64,000 nt of DNA from Marinicella rhabdoformis (lineage in GTDB: Bacteria; Pseudomonadota; Gammaproteobacteria; Xanthomonadales; Marinicellaceae): the NCBI RefSeq assembly GCF_009671245.1, contig NZ_VTFS01000001.1:531914-595913 (forward strand). The letters run 5' to 3'. Made by a program: the position numbers and the translations under genes. Shown here one piece after another: positions 1 to 8,367 of this stretch. Within the stretch, counting starts at the first letter, position 1, and each line of letters opens with the position of its first letter. Below the pieces are notes generated by a model, which made no database searches, was not told the origin of the DNA, and saw nothing but the letters and a program-made list of their open reading frames with translations.

Positions 1-871
1 AATAAAATGAAGCGTAATACGCTAATAACTCTATAGGGTGTTTATTGGAAAATTTATTTTCAACCATATTCTCATGATTCATTAACAATTCCTTATTTAT
101 CAACAATTTTTCTATTGTTTTACCTTCTTCTTTTTCTTTCTCAATTTCTTTAATTTCTTCATCAATTCTAGGAATTTTCACACCGAATCGTAGACCGCTA
201 TCGTACTCAGGAAAATCATCAACTCTTTCCTTCGCCAATCTTTTAATTTTTTTCACCAATTCGTCAAGAGAATTCCTTGAAAGTGCATATTCTTTTCTTT
301 CTTCAAAGGCGCTATATATTTCATTTTGAAAACTTTCAAATGATAAATCTTTTTTGATTTCTTTTGGCTCAGAACAGAAATAATGAGGTTTGGGTAATTT
401 AAAAACCACACAATGTTCTTTGTTGTCTGTTATATCACCTATGTAAGTTGGTTTTACCCAAAGCGACCTGTTTTTTACTTTTTGTTTTAAATATGCATCA
501 TTCAGTTCGCCGGGCTCATGAAAACCTGGTGCAGAATAGTAAACTTCATTTCCATCGCGTTCTAACTTTAAAAGTAATTCGTGCTGTCTAGAATACTTTT
601 TCGATCGAATATGCATCCTATAATATGGCAAAGAAATTTTTCCTTTCTTATACTCCAAAGCACTCTTCGTTTTCAAATAATCAGAAAGCTTGAACTGTAA
701 AAATAAGGGTATCCCACCTTTATCTAACTTAACATCCCAGCCTCCACCATCTTTACCCTCTTGATATAAAGAAGGAAAAACTGGTGAACTTGTTAATTTA
801 TTTCCAAACCCCATAACAAGCTCTTCAGTAAGAGCATAACCATAACTAAATTCTGATATATTTGGCTTCAT
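1..871 (-). CDS. Partial gene at window edge; unknown, possible QxK nuclease-like defence protein
   Basis: An open frame starts at the ATG at 871 and runs off the left edge without a stop, giving 290 residues. The start has a strong Shine-Dalgarno (AAGGAG) about 6 bases upstream. The N-terminus reads MKPNISEFSYGYALTEEL. Residues about 45-62 contain GGWDVKL followed by PLFLQFKLSD, a D...QxK spacing that resembles the Mrr-type variant of the PD-(D/E)xK nuclease core; this is my inference, not a family match. The last third is charged and probably coiled coil (IDEEIKEIEKEKEEGK). Base composition is very AT-rich like the next two genes, and it lies on the same strand 130 bp after the HEPN-like gene, so it may have its own promoter in that gap. 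Function not known; the C-terminal part is missing from the window. Confidence 0.7.
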   Translation of the reverse strand, partial: MKPNISEFSYGYALTEELVMGFGNKLTSSPVFPSLYQEGKDGGGWDVKLDKGGIPLFLQFKLSDYLKTKSALEYKKGKISLPYYRMHIRSKKYSRQHELLLKLERDGNEVYYSAPGFHEPGELNDAYLKQKVKNRSLWVKPTYIGDITDNKEHCVVFKLPKPHYFCSEPKEIKKDLSFESFQNEIYSAFEERKEYALSRNSLDELVKKIKRLAKERVDDFPEYDSGLRFGVKIPRIDEEIKEIEKEKEEGKTIEKLLINKELLMNHENMVENKFSNKHPIELLAYYASFY

Positions 872-1001
872 CTATCACTCCTTATATTTCCCAATTAATA
901 ACATCATAATTACAGAATTAACGGATTTATCAAGTATCGTGCCAAGTTATTAAGTTTGTTAAATCAGTAGATTAATTAAAATTCAATATTAGTCATCATT
1001 A

Positions 1002-2144
1002 TTAACAAATTATATTTTTTATTTCACCATTTGATATTCTTGAATATAAATCATCAATCACGTTTATAATAGATTTTATTGTGTCGAATACCAGCTCTCT
1101 ATTCTCAATAAATTCTTTCAAACTTTTACCATCAAAAACTTCAACCTCCATCGCACTCCCGGATAAATGAATTAAATTATTTCTAATTTCTTTAACCGGT
1201 GAATCAAGGTCCAACGGAAAAACATGCCTTTTTATTAACATCTCTTCATTACGTGCTATTTTCAACGCTGCTCCAAGGCCACTTATTTTTTTAACTGCCC
1301 TTGTAGTTACTATATCTTTTGTTAAATAGTCCATTATTATTTCAGATCCAGCAGTGACTTTTATAGACCATTTTCCATTTCTATTTTCTCTTTTAATATT
1401 CACATCCACATAGTCTTTTCCATTTTCATTTATAAAGTTTTCTACTTTACTTGGCACCGAATCTAAAGGTTTTAAAGTTAGTTGATTTTCAAATTGTGCA
1501 ACTCGCACTTTACTCATCTCGTATATATTTTCTGAAGATCCAAAAGCCTTATAATCATAACCAAGTAATATTAATGAATCTCTCAAAGCACTTTCAAGTG
1601 AGATAGAAAGTAAAGACAATGAAACACCATTGGAGTTATTTGTAAATGCAAATATTCCTTGCTCTAGATTCTCAATCACATACTTTGGTACGATAGATCT
1701 ACTTTGTAAACCTCCTGCCCGGAGTGACACCTCAAGCATTTCAACTTCACCTTCTATTTCAACTTTCCAACAAATTTTCCAAATACTTTCTATCGTAAGG
1801 TATAGATAACTAGTTTCACTTAATTTAATTTCCAATGTTTTTAATAACCCTTCAATGGCTATCCCTGACAATGGTTTTTTATTTAGATCTAAAAACAACT
1901 GTTCTGCTAAGTTGATAAATAAAGAAAACCCTTTTCTATCACCTCTTCTAGAAGCTTTGATACTTAATTCTGTGAGTTGATTCTCTGCTGGTTTTGTATC
2001 ATCATATTCAAAGCTAAGTTCTATTTTTTTTGCTGCTAGCTCTGCAGAATGTAGTAACTCATATGGATAGTCTTCGTACAGTTGGTAAAGCTTTACCAAT
2101 ACATCTTTTATTTCGTTATTAACAACAGATGGGAAATTATTCAT
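1002..2144 (-). CDS. Unknown protein with C-terminal HEPN-like RNxxxH motif
   Basis: The frame is 380 residues from the ATG at 2144; an in-frame TTG at 2159 is possible but would overlap the upstream gene. The ATG lies 4 bases after that gene's stop, with GGAAAA upstream, so the two are almost certainly co-translated. I do not recognise the family. The N-terminal 190 residues are mostly helical. Near the C-terminus is EIRNNLIH (R321 to H326 from this start), matching the Rx4-6H signature of HEPN ribonucleases, followed by a long helix (residues about 335-370). HEPN nucleases are common effectors in toxin and abortive-infection systems, for example PrrC beside type I restriction enzymes. The motif alone does not prove a HEPN fold. 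GC content is very low compared with hsdR and the hsdM genes, suggesting separate acquisition. Confidence 0.75.
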   Translation of the reverse strand: MNNFPSVVNNEIKDVLVKLYQLYEDYPYELLHSAELAAKKIELSFEYDDTKPAENQLTELSIKASRRGDRKGFSLFINLAEQLFLDLNKKPLSGIAIEGLLKTLEIKLSETSYLYLTIESIWKICWKVEIEGEVEMLEVSLRAGGLQSRSIVPKYVIENLEQGIFAFTNNSNGVSLSLLSISLESALRDSLILLGYDYKAFGSSENIYEMSKVRVAQFENQLTLKPLDSVPSKVENFINENGKDYVDVNIKRENRNGKWSIKVTAGSEIIMDYLTKDIVTTRAVKKISGLGAALKIARNEEMLIKRHVFPLDLDSPVKEIRNNLIHLSGSAMEVEVFDGKSLKEFIENRELVFDTIKSIINVIDDLYSRISNGEIKNIIC

Positions 2145-2148
2145 AATT

Positions 2149-4209
2149 TTATTTTCCAATATTGTTAATTAATTCTTTAATATTTCTTTTCATGCCAGAG
2201 ACTTCTTTTTTGGCTTTTTCTAAGTTATTTTTTTGTGAAATATACTGGGCTCTAATTTCTTTTTGTTCATTCAAACTAGGTAATGGAATTAATAAGTTCT
2301 TAATATTTTTTAATGTAAGAGATGGAATTACTGACCCAGTTGAAAAATCAAACAATTGTTTTCTGACTTGATCACTATTAATAATCATTGCTAAGAAATA
2401 AGGATCAACCAAATTTTTGTTAGGCCTAAGAATTATGACATGACGATTTGCTCCGAGACCTACTAAACTTCTATCTTCAACAACTGCTGCACTGCCTCTG
2501 TGACTTGAAATTGCATTTATGAGTACATCGTGCATTTCAATTTCGAAAAACTTAATCATTGAATTGTTCTTAGCATATAACAAATTATCAAGCTTGAGAT
2601 CCATTTCTCTGATGTTAGATGGGCTAATATATGCTAATTTTCCATTTTTATTTGAAACAAAACCTGACCCTTTACCTATTCTGGTTGTTAACTCTTTAAG
2701 CGGAACTAATGTAATATTTTCTGAATATGAATCTTTGATATTTGAAAATAATTCAAACGCATACTTTGAATGATGCCAATTTTCATCGTCTATTTGATTA
2801 ATAAAAAAAGAATTTTTATTTTGATCGAATTTGCTGTTACTTTTATGAGATTTATAGTTTTCTAATATTAAATCAGTTTCAGAAGTGGTTTTTTTAGTAT
2901 TACTATCATTATTAATTTTTCCAATGAAAATTGAATCATTTTTTATAGACTCTCCCTTATGCAGAACTATTAAACTAGAAGAAACAAATGAATATGAACT
3001 AAATGTTGTTTTTGGCAAACTGATTATTGCTTTTATTCTGGCAGATTTCCTCAAAATAGTTCGAGAATTCTTTGCGGATGAACTAAAGAGAAACCCATCT
3101 GGAACTACAATTGCTAGAACACCACCTGGCTTAAGTATATTAAGGCATTCCATTGCAAACACACCACTACTATCTAATTTACTATAATATCCATGTTTTT
3201 GATTAATTTCATTATTAAATTTCACATTAAAAGGTGGTGCAATGATAATTGAATCAATATGATTATCTTTTACATTAAAATTCCCTTTATGTATTCCCCT
3301 AACAAGTTGAATTTGTTCTGATGAATGGTTTAGTAAAATAGCTCTTAATCTAGCCCATAAAAGAGATTTGTTATCTGAATCAACCAAGGTGATATTTGAA
3401 ATACCAAGATTTTTTGCCTCCTCTAAAATTGAACCATCCCTACAGAAAAAATTATAAATTTTATCTGTAGTGTCAATAATTGACATTTTCAACATAAATA
3501 AATACAGCCATTTAGGAACAAATAACTCACGATTTCTTGCTGATAATAATTCATCTATAAATGATAATATTTTATGACAGCTCCTTACCTCTTGGATGTC
3601 TAGCTTCGATATTATTCTTATTGCTTCATCTATTACTTCAAATTGATTAACAGGACATTTTTCATATAATGAAGCAAAATATGGCTCCACTAAATAATTA
3701 GTTTGTTCATCAAACTTTTTAAGCAAAACATACAGTAAATCCATTTCATAATTAGTATTGTGTGAATTAGCTCTAAGAAATTCCAATGTCCTTATAAGTA
3801 TATTTTGCACTTGATTTTCTTTATTCCCCTCATCCTTATTTTCTCTATTTACAAATTTTTCAGGAATTATTAAAACTCTTCCTGTTGAACCAGTTTTCAT
3901 CCATTTAAAATCCACACCGTTGTAGATAATAAAAAAATCACAGCCTAATTCATCTGCAACACTCTGTGCCTTTCTTATATTTCTGTTGTAAGGTAACTCA
4001 TCAACTTCCTTTAAATTGAGCTTGGAAGGTGAAATTATTTCTAAAATACCCAATATTTTAGTACCTTCAAATATCGCTAAATCAATAAATCTGCCAGATT
4101 CAAGTCTATAGTCTAAAACCAATGACTTGTCTGAGTAACCGAGAGTTTGCAAATAAATTTTTGCTTTATTCATTAATGAATGTTCCGACATAATGTTTTT
4201 ATTTATCAT
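2149..4209 (-). CDS. Degenerate HsdM/HsdS-like fusion: N-terminal R-like domain, pseudo-methyltransferase, C-terminal specificity domain
   Basis: This 686-residue protein has three parts. Residues 15-115 resemble the N-terminal domain of type I R subunits (FIDLAIF then LGILEIISPS), but the lysine of the ExK motif is replaced (E57-I-I). Residues 215-420 follow the order of an HsdM N6-adenine methyltransferase, including LKPGGVLAIVVPDGFLF, but motif IV is APPF (A324) instead of NPPF/Y, and the SAM-binding motif I is FFCRDGS instead of DPACGTG. Residues 495-686 resemble one half of an HsdS subunit: a target-recognition-like domain ending in SLTLKNIKNLLIPLP and a helical spacer. The reading frame is intact, so the changes look like loss of catalysis with DNA recognition kept, not random decay. 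It starts 18 bases after the hsdR stop and is coupled to the HEPN-like gene after it. Very AT-rich. Confidence 0.8.
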   Translation of the reverse strand: MINKNIMSEHSLMNKAKIYLQTLGYSDKSLVLDYRLESGRFIDLAIFEGTKILGILEIISPSKLNLKEVDELPYNRNIRKAQSVADELGCDFFIIYNGVDFKWMKTGSTGRVLIIPEKFVNRENKDEGNKENQVQNILIRTLEFLRANSHNTNYEMDLLYVLLKKFDEQTNYLVEPYFASLYEKCPVNQFEVIDEAIRIISKLDIQEVRSCHKILSFIDELLSARNRELFVPKWLYLFMLKMSIIDTTDKIYNFFCRDGSILEEAKNLGISNITLVDSDNKSLLWARLRAILLNHSSEQIQLVRGIHKGNFNVKDNHIDSIIIAPPFNVKFNNEINQKHGYYSKLDSSGVFAMECLNILKPGGVLAIVVPDGFLFSSSAKNSRTILRKSARIKAIISLPKTTFSSYSFVSSSLIVLHKGESIKNDSIFIGKINNDSNTKKTTSETDLILENYKSHKSNSKFDQNKNSFFINQIDDENWHHSKYAFELFSNIKDSYSENITLVPLKELTTRIGKGSGFVSNKNGKLAYISPSNIREMDLKLDNLLYAKNNSMIKFFEIEMHDVLINAISSHRGSAAVVEDRSLVGLGANRHVIILRPNKNLVDPYFLAMIINSDQVRKQLFDFSTGSVIPSLTLKNIKNLLIPLPSLNEQKEIRAQYISQKNNLEKAKKEVSGMKRNIKELINNIGK

Positions 4210-4227
4210 TTTTTTCTTTTACCACCA

Positions 4228-7200
4228 TCAATAATATTCCTTAATATAAGCATACGCATTTTCAAAAAGAATTTGGTCTTTGTGTAGTTTGTAGTCAAAC
4301 AGGGTTTTGCGCAGGGCTTTTTGTACTTCTCTTTCGCCGGATGAGGTGGTTTGCCAGCTGGGGAATCTGACGATTCGGACGATGGCATCGATGTCTGAGA
4401 CGATTCTTTCCACCACTGCGGGTGTTTTATCGGTTTTGAGCTCTAGGAACAGTTCTGTCAGGGCTGCTTTGGGTGTTTTTTCTTCGACCAAGGATTCCAT
4501 TTCTTTTTCGGCTTGGACGGTTTCTTTGGCGATTTTGCAGAGTTCTTTAACGAATTCGATTGAAGTGATTAAACCTTGTTCAGCTCGGTTTCTGAGTTCT
4601 TCTAGGCGTTCGCTGAGTTTTTTGAATTTTAGATTGCCTTTGTGTTTCTTGAAACGTTCGACCAACTCTTTTTCTAGTTTTTTGGCTTTCTTTTTATCTG
4701 GGTTGTTGAAGATGTCTTCGATGACATCGGCATCGAGGATAAATTCCTCTAAGTGATGAACTTCACCGACATGAATGTTCTGGTGAATTAATTCTGTGGT
4801 TTGAGCGCCTAAAGTGAACCACAATAATTTTCCGACATTATCCGCGGCAGGTTTGACTGATTCGTAGACTTGAGATAACCAGCGATAATCTTTGTTGTAA
4901 ACATCCAAGAGGCGGTCGGGTGACAATGATTCCCACAGCTTTGAGAGGAATTTAAAGTCTCTGGCGAAGGCGTCTTTTTTCTTGTCGGTGTTGATGGCGT
5001 TTTGTGCTTGTTCTAAGCCTTCGAAGCCATCTATGGTTTTATCTACCCCTTCGAAGTGAGACAAAGCATCGCGCATCGCACCTGGTAGCTCACCTCTTAA
5101 TTCAGATAAATTGGTGATGACTTGTTGCACACTTTCTTCATCGAACTGTAAAGCTTTAGCAGCATCATCGAAGACACCGAAATAATCCACAATGCGACCG
5201 AAGGTTTTATTCGGGAACAAGCGATTGGTGCGGCAGATGGCTTGTAATAGCGTGTGGTCCTTGATGGATTTATCCAGGTACATGGTTTGTAATATCGGCG
5301 CATCGAATCCGGTTAACAGTTTGGCAGTGACAATGATGAATTTCAGTTCACTGTTGGCATCGTTGAATTCATCGACGATTTTTTCTTGTTGGCTTTTATC
5401 GATGCCCCACTTTTGTTTGAACTCATAATCATCATTGGCTGAGGTTGATATTACCACCCGACTGGCTTCCGTTGGAAAGTAGGCATCCAAGGCTTCTTTG
5501 TATTGCACACAGGCATAACGATCTGGTGTGACGATCATCGCTTTGAAACCATGTGGCTGCACTTTGGCTTTGAAATGATCAGCGATGTCTTTAACGATGG
5601 TTTCGACCCGTTCAGGTGATTTCAGGAATTCTGACATCTTGGCTGATTTTTTATTCAAAGCATCGGCTTCTTCGTCTGACAGCGCGGCGCTTTCGCGAAA
5701 GTCTTTCATCGCCTGGTCGATGGTTTCGGTGTCCACATGCACATCGACCAACCGCGGTTCGAAATGCAATGGTAAGGTCGCACCATCTCTGATCGAGTCA
5801 TGGAAGGTGTAACGAGACATGTATCCACCTTCGTCTTGTTCAGCGCCGAAAGCCCAAAAGGTGTTTTTATCGGCTTTATTCACTGGCGTACCCGTCAGGC
5901 CGAATAAAAATGCATTGGGTAAGGCCGCGCGCATTTGGCGACCGAGGTCGCCTTCTTGGGTGCGATGGGCTTCATCGACCAGCACAATGATGTTATCGCG
6001 ATCATTCATGTTCGGTTTGGCATCGCGGAACTTGTGAATCATCGAGATGATGATTTTTCGGGTGTCTCGTTCTAATAAGGTTTGGAGTTCTTTGATGCTT
6101 TCTGTGGATTCGACATTGGCCACATCGGCGGCATTGAAGGTGCCACTGATCTGGGTATCTAAGTCGGTGCGATCGACCAGCACAATCACGGTTGGACTTT
6201 TCAGTTCAGGTGCTTTGCGTAACTTCTGCGCAGCGAACACCATTAACAAGGATTTACCAGAACCTTGGAAATGCCAAATCAGGCCTTTTTTGATTTGCCC
6301 TGCTTTGACCCGTTCGACGATTTTATTGGCACCTTCGTATTGTTGGAACCTGGGGATGATTTTTATTCTTTGTTTTTTGTTGTTGGTTGAGAAGAGAGAA
6401 AAGTTTTTTAACAGGTCCAATAAACGAGCCGGACTTGACAAGTCAGTCAGCTCCTTACCGATTTCAGACAAGCCCAAAGCTTGACTTAAGGTGTCTTTAT
6501 TATCAGCATCATCTAAACGCCAAGGGGCCCAAAATTCCAAAGGACAACGCACCGAACCATAATACAAGTCTTTACCTTCGGTCGCGAAAGACAAAATATT
6601 AGGCACAAATAACTGCGGTACGGCATGTTCATAGATATTGTGAATTTCATGCGCACCATCTAACCAACTGACCGAAGGCCTGATCGGTGTTTTGGCCTCT
6701 CCCACCACCACAGGCAAGCCATTGATCAGCATCACCACATCAGGAATCTTGGTTTCGCGGTGGTGAATACGGTATTGGTTGGTGATGATGTAGCTGTTGT
6801 TATTTAAATCGTCGAAGTCAATTAAGCGAACCGGCACATGGCGATTATTCTCACCGAACGGCATGGTTTTTTCACCGGTCATCCACTGAAAAAACTCTTC
6901 ATTGGCTTTGACTAAACCCACGTGATTAACCGCAATCAACACCGCCCTGAGTTTATAAATAACCTCATCAGCCAAATCAGGATTGGCCGCTATCTCAGGA
7001 TTCAAACGAACCAAGGCATCTTTCAACTCAGACTCAATCAGTACTTCATTAACACCACGTTGGATTTGCTCAGCCGATCGATAGACCCATTGCGCACCAT
7101 AAGCTTTGGTGGATTCTTGAATCACATCGTTGTTTAAGTTCACGCCACTGAGTTGGTGAATGATGTAATGTTCTACGCTGTTGAGTTCGTTGAATCCCAT
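4228..7200 (-). CDS. hsdR: Type I restriction enzyme R subunit (HsdR)
   Basis: HsdR supplies the DNA translocase and nuclease of a type I restriction complex. The protein is 990 residues from the ATG at 7200; a longer frame to 7263 exists but would overlap hsdS by 61 bases, whereas 7200 is 2 bases after the hsdS stop. The N-terminal nuclease core is visible as IPDVVMLINGLP then VVVGEAK (D...ExK). The helicase has Walker A HFQGSGKS and a DEAH box (VLVDEAHRTQ), followed by motif III FGLTGTP and the second RecA domain (CRTNRLFPNK). The C-terminal third is helical, as in HsdR proteins that bind the methyltransferase core. Length is normal and no frameshift is seen. GC is clearly higher than in the three genes downstream of it. 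Confidence 0.95.
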   Translation of the reverse strand: MGFNELNSVEHYIIHQLSGVNLNNDVIQESTKAYGAQWVYRSAEQIQRGVNEVLIESELKDALVRLNPEIAANPDLADEVIYKLRAVLIAVNHVGLVKANEEFFQWMTGEKTMPFGENNRHVPVRLIDFDDLNNNSYIITNQYRIHHRETKIPDVVMLINGLPVVVGEAKTPIRPSVSWLDGAHEIHNIYEHAVPQLFVPNILSFATEGKDLYYGSVRCPLEFWAPWRLDDADNKDTLSQALGLSEIGKELTDLSSPARLLDLLKNFSLFSTNNKKQRIKIIPRFQQYEGANKIVERVKAGQIKKGLIWHFQGSGKSLLMVFAAQKLRKAPELKSPTVIVLVDRTDLDTQISGTFNAADVANVESTESIKELQTLLERDTRKIIISMIHKFRDAKPNMNDRDNIIVLVDEAHRTQEGDLGRQMRAALPNAFLFGLTGTPVNKADKNTFWAFGAEQDEGGYMSRYTFHDSIRDGATLPLHFEPRLVDVHVDTETIDQAMKDFRESAALSDEEADALNKKSAKMSEFLKSPERVETIVKDIADHFKAKVQPHGFKAMIVTPDRYACVQYKEALDAYFPTEASRVVISTSANDDYEFKQKWGIDKSQQEKIVDEFNDANSELKFIIVTAKLLTGFDAPILQTMYLDKSIKDHTLLQAICRTNRLFPNKTFGRIVDYFGVFDDAAKALQFDEESVQQVITNLSELRGELPGAMRDALSHFEGVDKTIDGFEGLEQAQNAINTDKKKDAFARDFKFLSKLWESLSPDRLLDVYNKDYRWLSQVYESVKPAADNVGKLLWFTLGAQTTELIHQNIHVGEVHHLEEFILDADVIEDIFNNPDKKKAKKLEKELVERFKKHKGNLKFKKLSERLEELRNRAEQGLITSIEFVKELCKIAKETVQAEKEMESLVEEKTPKAALTELFLELKTDKTPAVVERIVSDIDAIVRIVRFPSWQTTSSGEREVQKALRKTLFDYKLHKDQILFENAYAYIKEYY

Positions 7201-7202
7201 GG

Positions 7203-8360
7203 TTAAAACACCTGATTGATTAAGGATTTTTGCAGAGATTTTGATGCTTCGATATTTAAACATGATTTGTTAATTGAATTTTTTATCCCTTGCACCTTTA
7301 GTTTTATCAATTTTTGCTCATGAATATCTGGTCGAAAAATCTTTAAATTTAAAAGGTCATCTTTAGTTATTCCTTTTATCGTAGTACCTCTTAGAAAAGG
7401 CTTAATCCTTGATTGGAATGAAACTGAATTTAATTGATGTATAAGAAATTCTATATCAATATATTTTTTATCAATCTCCAAACCAGTAATGTCCTGACTG
7501 AATGAAACATCTATATCATTTATAGAAAACTTTCCAACTCCAACACGTGTACCTGCCACAATATTTCCTTTCGCTAATATTTTAGCTGCCGACTCAGAAA
7601 CTGCTTTATGAGTTATTAACTTCTCTCCAATCCCAATTCGATCACCACTTAGAATTTTTGAAGTAATCCAGGAAATTTTTCCATCTAAATAATACTCAAA
7701 ATTTTTAGTATCTGGTGTACCGCCTGATAGTGTTTTTAATACGACATCATTAAGTTTGGAATTAAGTTCCTTTGAAAAATTACATTTTTCTTCAACTTTA
7801 AGTTGGATTTCCAACTTCAATAACAAAGAAATATTTTTCTCAATCACCTCATCCATAGCCAAAAGCAATTCAGCCAATTGGGCTTGTTGGTCTTTGGGTG
7901 GGAGGAGGAATTCTTGTTGCTTTAAGTCACCCCAATTGATGGTAGGCGAAAGACCACCTACAGAAATATCCACCATGCGGTGCATAAATTCATCGGAATG
8001 GAAAAAGAAAGGTAACAGTTTAGGGTCTATGACTTCTGGTTTTGCTCTGAATACAAAGGCATGTGCAGAACATATACCATCAAAATCAACAATCGCTGCT
8101 TTCCTTTGGTAGGCACGTCTTTTCCCGAAGATAATATCGCCAGGGTAACACCTTAACTTACCACCTTTGACATCTGCTGGCACACCATGGCGGCGAATAT
8201 GAATGTCTTCTCGGTCTAAGTGTTCTAAACCCACATAAATATCCACATCAGCTTCTTCAGGTTTTACCGTTTCAGAAATTTTTTCAACGATTTCTTCGAA
8301 CTTGAAAGGTTGCCAATTGCTTTTATCTAAATGCTTCAAATCTATTTTTTGTTTCATCAT
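7203..8360 (-). CDS. hsdS: Type I restriction enzyme specificity subunit (HsdS)
   Basis: HsdS recognises the bipartite DNA target and joins two HsdM subunits. The 385-residue protein has two target-recognition domains (about residues 15-165 and 200-365), each ending in a conserved helical region: QQEFLLPPKDQQAQLAELLLAMDEVIEKN after the first and DLLNLKIFRPDIHEQKLIKLK after the second. It lies 8 bases after hsdM (8368-9828) and 2 bases before hsdR. The two halves differ in base composition: the first half (about 7850-8360) resembles hsdM and hsdR, while the second (7203 to about 7800) is much more AT-rich. That fits replacement of the second recognition domain by recombination, a known way for these systems to change specificity. 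Length is in the normal range. Confidence 0.93.
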   Translation of the reverse strand: MMKQKIDLKHLDKSNWQPFKFEEIVEKISETVKPEEADVDIYVGLEHLDREDIHIRRHGVPADVKGGKLRCYPGDIIFGKRRAYQRKAAIVDFDGICSAHAFVFRAKPEVIDPKLLPFFFHSDEFMHRMVDISVGGLSPTINWGDLKQQEFLLPPKDQQAQLAELLLAMDEVIEKNISLLLKLEIQLKVEEKCNFSKELNSKLNDVVLKTLSGGTPDTKNFEYYLDGKISWITSKILSGDRIGIGEKLITHKAVSESAAKILAKGNIVAGTRVGVGKFSINDIDVSFSQDITGLEIDKKYIDIEFLIHQLNSVSFQSRIKPFLRGTTIKGITKDDLLNLKIFRPDIHEQKLIKLKVQGIKNSINKSCLNIEASKSLQKSLINQVF

Positions 8361-8367
8361 TTCCCTA

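Noticed and set aside
7201-7263. 21-residue N-terminal extension of HsdR
   Set aside because: It lies wholly within hsdS; the ATG at 7200, 2 bases after the hsdS stop, matches the usual HsdR start.
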